This document shows positions 60,544-64,000 of a stretch of DNA of 64,000 bases, in pieces. The notes below the pieces were generated by a model. The model was not told the origin of the DNA. It saw only the letters and a list, made by a program, of their open reading frames with translations, and did no database searches. How positions within the stretch are numbered: the stretch's first letter is position 1; each line of letters starts with the position of its first letter. Where the stretch lies: the NCBI GenBank assembly GCA_000727475.1, contig KL647288.1, forward strand, positions 8,273,414 through 8,337,413, written 5' to 3'. Made by a program: the position numbers and the translations under genes. The DNA comes from Sarcocystis neurona (taxonomy: Eukaryota; Apicomplexa; Conoidasida; Eucoccidiorida; Sarcocystidae).

Positions 60544-63500
60544 GAAAGTCAAGGCCCAGGCGTGTTTCAACGCATCTGAATGTGGCAGGAAGACCATCTC
60601 TGCAACTATGCTTTTCGGGAACTAGGCAAGACAACGGTAGTGTTGGTGTGCAGATCTCTGTATTCTTGCAAAGACACATACGAATCGTACAACTGAAGGG
60701 TTGCTGCTCGGAATTGAATGGACCTACTACCGCTTTCGGCTCGCCAGCTGTAGCAACCAGGCGCCGATACTCTGTCAGTGACGTACGCACTCCATTTTTG
60801 CACAGAGAGACGATGTGGTGCAGCAGGGACGATCTTGGTCCAAGGATGCACCGTTGGTTTCTGCGTCGGCTTTGCTGACGGCACAGGCAGTGTGCTCCTC
60901 TTTTGCAATATGTGGCTTGTACGTCGCACTGAACTGTGAGATATATACATGAGGAGGTTGGAATAGCGGAATTCACCAAAGACCAAACGGGCGGTTATCC
61001 AGAACTGCTGCAGCATGTCGACCCATTTCTAGACCACGTGCTGCGATAGAGGAGATCGTGGTAATGGCGTACCGGTGGTTGGGTCTTAACTGCAGATAGC
61101 GAGAGCTGTTCGCAGTAGCTTTTCACGTTTCATCAACTCATTGTTTAGGATTCTGACCTCTAAAATGATTGCACACGCGTGTCCGTCTCTATGTTGTGCG
61201 GGAGGAGACTTACCGTTAAAAGCGCGCGAACTGTTCGTGGCATGCTTCTTCATATGTCATAGGACTACACATCATGTACTTCGCTGTTCCCTGTGCACGC
61301 AAAAGGAGTGACGAAACAACGCTGGGTGAATATGTTATATGAGATCGTCCGAGGCTCACTATTTGAACTTTCCCTCTGCATGACGTCGACGGCTGAAGAA
61401 AATAAGGACAGGTTCGATGGCATGTGAAAACGGTCCGTTATACAAGGCTCAAATCCACCGTATGAGCTTCACAACATTTTGTGAATTTAGACCCACGTAG
61501 AGATAGACGGAATCAACGTATATTTGACGTAATGCGGCAAAGAGGGTGCGGTTGACTCCGTGCGCGGGGGGTTCCACTTTCAGACAGACACGACAAAGAC
61601 AGTCCCACATCGCTGAGCATCTTAAATGAGCGCCACCGTTGTTGCATCACGAAAATAAATATCCTCGTGTTGCATTCTCAGCTTTACAGTATTTTCTCTG
61701 GGGTCCGGAGAGTGGCGTATCTACCAGCGTTTTCAGAGGTGTCAATTACCAGGTAGGTGTGTGTGTAGGTGTGTGTAGGTAGGTAGGTAGGTTGGTAGGT
61801 AGAGGTGTGTGTGTGTGTGTGTTGACAACAGCATACGGCCTTGCAATGCACTAACCTTCCTGCCCATATCCCCACACACCATATTGCCCAGCCACGTGCA
61901 CGTGTACACCAAGTACATACGTAGTTATTCGCATATATATTTATGCATACATGTAAGTGAATGTGGCTGTGGTGGTTAAGGTAGAGGAAGAGAGGTGGAC
62001 TGGGGATCGTAGACCACCAAAAGCAGTCTGCTCCTTTTAAAGTATGGTGTGCAAGAGACAACGTTCAATATCTGGCGGCTGAGGGTCGTTGAGATACTGC
62101 CCAGATTCCACAGGAGGCAACGCCTTCAAACTTTTTCGATGGCGCCGCTTCACACGTGTGGGTCGGGAGCAGTCGGTAGAGTAACCAATGTGACCTATCC
62201 CGCCGGACGTATGGGAGACGCGGACTGTGAATCGATCCACGGTAGTATTCAATATATCCCAGCAGGTCCTCCGTACGTGCGAGCCGGCCTCACGTTCTGG
62301 TAAGCACTAGCTCTGAATCTTTCCCCATTTTGGTAGCAATTACCGTTCCCATCACCGCAGCTTGAGGAGGCGTCAACAGAACTCCGGTAACACGGTACAA
62401 TCTTGCGGTCAATCTCTACGGTGCACCCTCCCCAGCATTACACTAGAGCAGTAGTGGTCCACAGCATATTGGGGTCGCAAGTACATCTTTGAAGGCTCGG
62501 TGGCCGCACGTCTGCTTGCCTAGGTTTCGCTCTCACCGAATAGTCAAACCAACGTTCCAGCTGTGGACGTCCAACAGACGGGATTTCACCTAATAATTCG
62601 CCTCTCGACTGCATGATTCTTCATCCAGAAGCAACAACGCAACAACGCAGTGAAGCCCGTTGAGCTCGGACATAGATGCTGGTGACCACTTCATAATAAG
62701 TTCGTCACTTCCCTTGCTTCCTACGTAGAGTTTGTGCCAGTCTTTTATTGTTTTGTGACCACGAGAATCTGCTGGATGTACGTAATATGTACGGAAGAAG
62801 ATGCCGGATATTTTTCAAGCCGCTCCTTAGAACTGTTCCGTACCGTCGGGTTTGAAGCAACGGCCTACACGTCTGCTAACCCCTACTTGTGCCTCCAAGC
62901 GCCTTTTACCCCGGACAAGTTTCCGGAGGGAAGTCAGCTCAGAGAAGTCGGAAAGTTGCCAGTACAGGGTGGACTAATATTAAATGGCACAGGACTCGTT
63001 TCAAGGGGTTCCTGATCGGTACCTGAACCCTGCAAAGCCGTTTGTGTACAAGCAACTGCAACGATTGCTATGTTCGACAACGGCAACAACGAGGACTACT
63101 GTCGCTACAGTTGAGCTGAAGTCATTCGCATCCTTGCGGGCGTGTTCGTTGAGGCAGGTAAAAGTGGTGCGGAGCTCTGCGGGGGCCCACTGTGACTTTA
63201 CAAAAAACTGGAAAGATTGGGATCGTTTCAAATGTTAAATCGAACGACTTCACACACGGTCTACGATACTAACACCGCATCGCGCAATGTTTCGAAATAC
63301 GGTAGCGCGCCGTGCGTGGTAATCTGAAATTCGCCCGAACTGGGTCCCCCGTTGTTTAGCGATGCAGTCTCTCGCCAGTTTGCCAGCAAGTCGGAGACAA
63401 TGACAGAGGACCAACCAGTAGCGATCCTGTGGCAACAGTACAGACGGTAGAAAATTATTCAGTTGAGCGCACGAGGAAGCGAAAGAATTCTCACACGTGG

Positions 63501-63843
63501 GAACTCGCAGCGCAGGTCTACGCGGAAAAAAGAACTTTCCTAGTTTGCAGAGGTGGCGTGTCTCCGCATGAACCTTGTTTGCAGAAGGAAGAATTTTGTG
63601 GGGATTTCTGCTTAGTGTTCGCAGCGACATTCTGGGCGCACAGGATGGGCTCCCTCCAAAAAAACTGAGAAGGTAATTTACGGTGTCTCGGCGCCGCGTT
63701 TAATCTGCGCTGCGTGTCCGTGACATGAGTCACGTTTGTCGGAAGGTGCCCTTAGCGGTAGCGGAACCGTAGGAAAGCCTTGTCATCCTACTGCGCTGTC
63801 CGTATCCGAAGATCGCTCGCGAGCACACAGCAACACCAATACT
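60544..63843. other. Repeat-poor stretch, no gene supported
   Basis: Open frames at 60498-60878, 62049-62303, 62734-63015, 62984-63238 and 63429-63668 (+) contain no family motif. The 62.7-63.2 kb frames (for example LELFRTVGFEATAYTSANPY) are the most protein-like, but I cannot chain them. The first part is likely helicase 3' UTR. Confidence 0.4.
61751..61825. repeat. GTAG/GT microsatellite
   Basis: A run of GGTA and GTGT units (AGGTAGGTAGGTAGG and GTGTGTGTGTGTGT) lies in non-coding DNA. Confidence 0.85.
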
Positions 63844-64000
63844 ATGAGTCTACAAGAAGGCTCTTCGTTGTCCTCTTCAATGCTTCCGGGCAGTCTCAAC
63901 TCTGTACGAAGGCCGTTCGCTGTGCTATTCACTGTGCTTAGTGGTTGTCTGAACTATATATTTTCTGAAGCACTGCCTATATATGAGCAAGCCGTGTTCT
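63844..64000 (+). CDS. Possible first exon of a membrane protein, truncated by the window end
   Basis: An ATG at 63844 opens a frame that stays open for 52 codons to the end of the window. It starts MSLQEGSSLSSSM and continues with RRPFAVLFTVLSGCLNYIF, a plausible first transmembrane segment. The short polar leader before a hydrophobic helix resembles the start of multi-spanning transporters, but no family can be named from 52 residues. It could also be a chance frame. Confidence 0.35.
   Translation, partial: MSLQEGSSLSSSMLPGSLNSVRRPFAVLFTVLSGCLNYIFSEALPIYEQAVF

Noticed and set aside
1..64000. Telomere-like TTTAGGG/CCCTAAA arrays and tRNA or rRNA genes
   Set aside because: Such heptamer arrays are expected in Eimeria repeat-rich blocks, but I found no tandem run. 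No cloverleaf-like or rRNA sequence was recognised by eye; a covariance-model scan would decide.

Overview
The window is nuclear DNA from a eukaryote, most likely a coccidian apicomplexan of the Eimeria type. The evidence is: genes of many short exons with GT...AG introns of 0.1-2 kb; exons loaded with CAG/GCA/AGC triplet runs that encode Ala, Gln and Ser homopolymers; (TA)n and TATG/TACG microsatellites in introns and intergenic DNA; and alternation of repeat-rich and repeat-poor stretches. Genus is inferred from this style, not from a marker gene.

Layout. (1) 661-3483, + strand: a three-exon gene for an unrecognised acidic protein ending in a hydrophobic segment (possible tail anchor). (2) About 3.5-11.6 kb: no gene I can support; 6.5-9.6 kb is notably free of triplet repeats. 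(3) 11667-24643, +: a seven-exon calcineurin-like metallophosphoesterase of the acid sphingomyelinase-like/endopolyphosphatase group, whose exon phases join to 1741 residues with all metal-site motifs present and about 700 low-complexity residues between motifs I and II. (4) 24.6-28.8 kb: intergenic, with an exact 241-bp tandem duplication and older diverged repeats. (5) 28821-29374, +: a possible exon of unknown function. (6) 30193-42163, - strand: nuclear poly(A) polymerase in six exons, all introns phase 0, with a 10-codon microexon and an Ala-rich C-terminal tail made from 24-bp minisatellites. (7) 42.2-48.4 kb, +: triplet-repeat-rich DNA with likely coding islands, the last of which resembles RNA polymerase III subunit RPC4 weakly. 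(8) 50174-60543, +: an eleven-exon DEAD-box RNA helicase with a GUCT/DDX21-like C-terminal part, 1174 residues if the joins are right. (9) 60.5-63.8 kb: repeat-poor, no gene supported. (10) 63844 to the end: the possible first exon of a membrane protein.

The recognisable genes are unlinked housekeeping functions (phosphoesterase, mRNA 3'-end polyadenylation, RNA unwinding, perhaps Pol III). They do not form a gene cluster. The poly(A) polymerase and the + gene region after 42.4 kb are divergent and may share an upstream region. Exon joins were worked out by hand from splice motifs, reading frame and family motifs; no transcript or database evidence was available. I see no clear new multi-gene system here. 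The unusual material is in how repeats have invaded exons, introns and splice acceptors.
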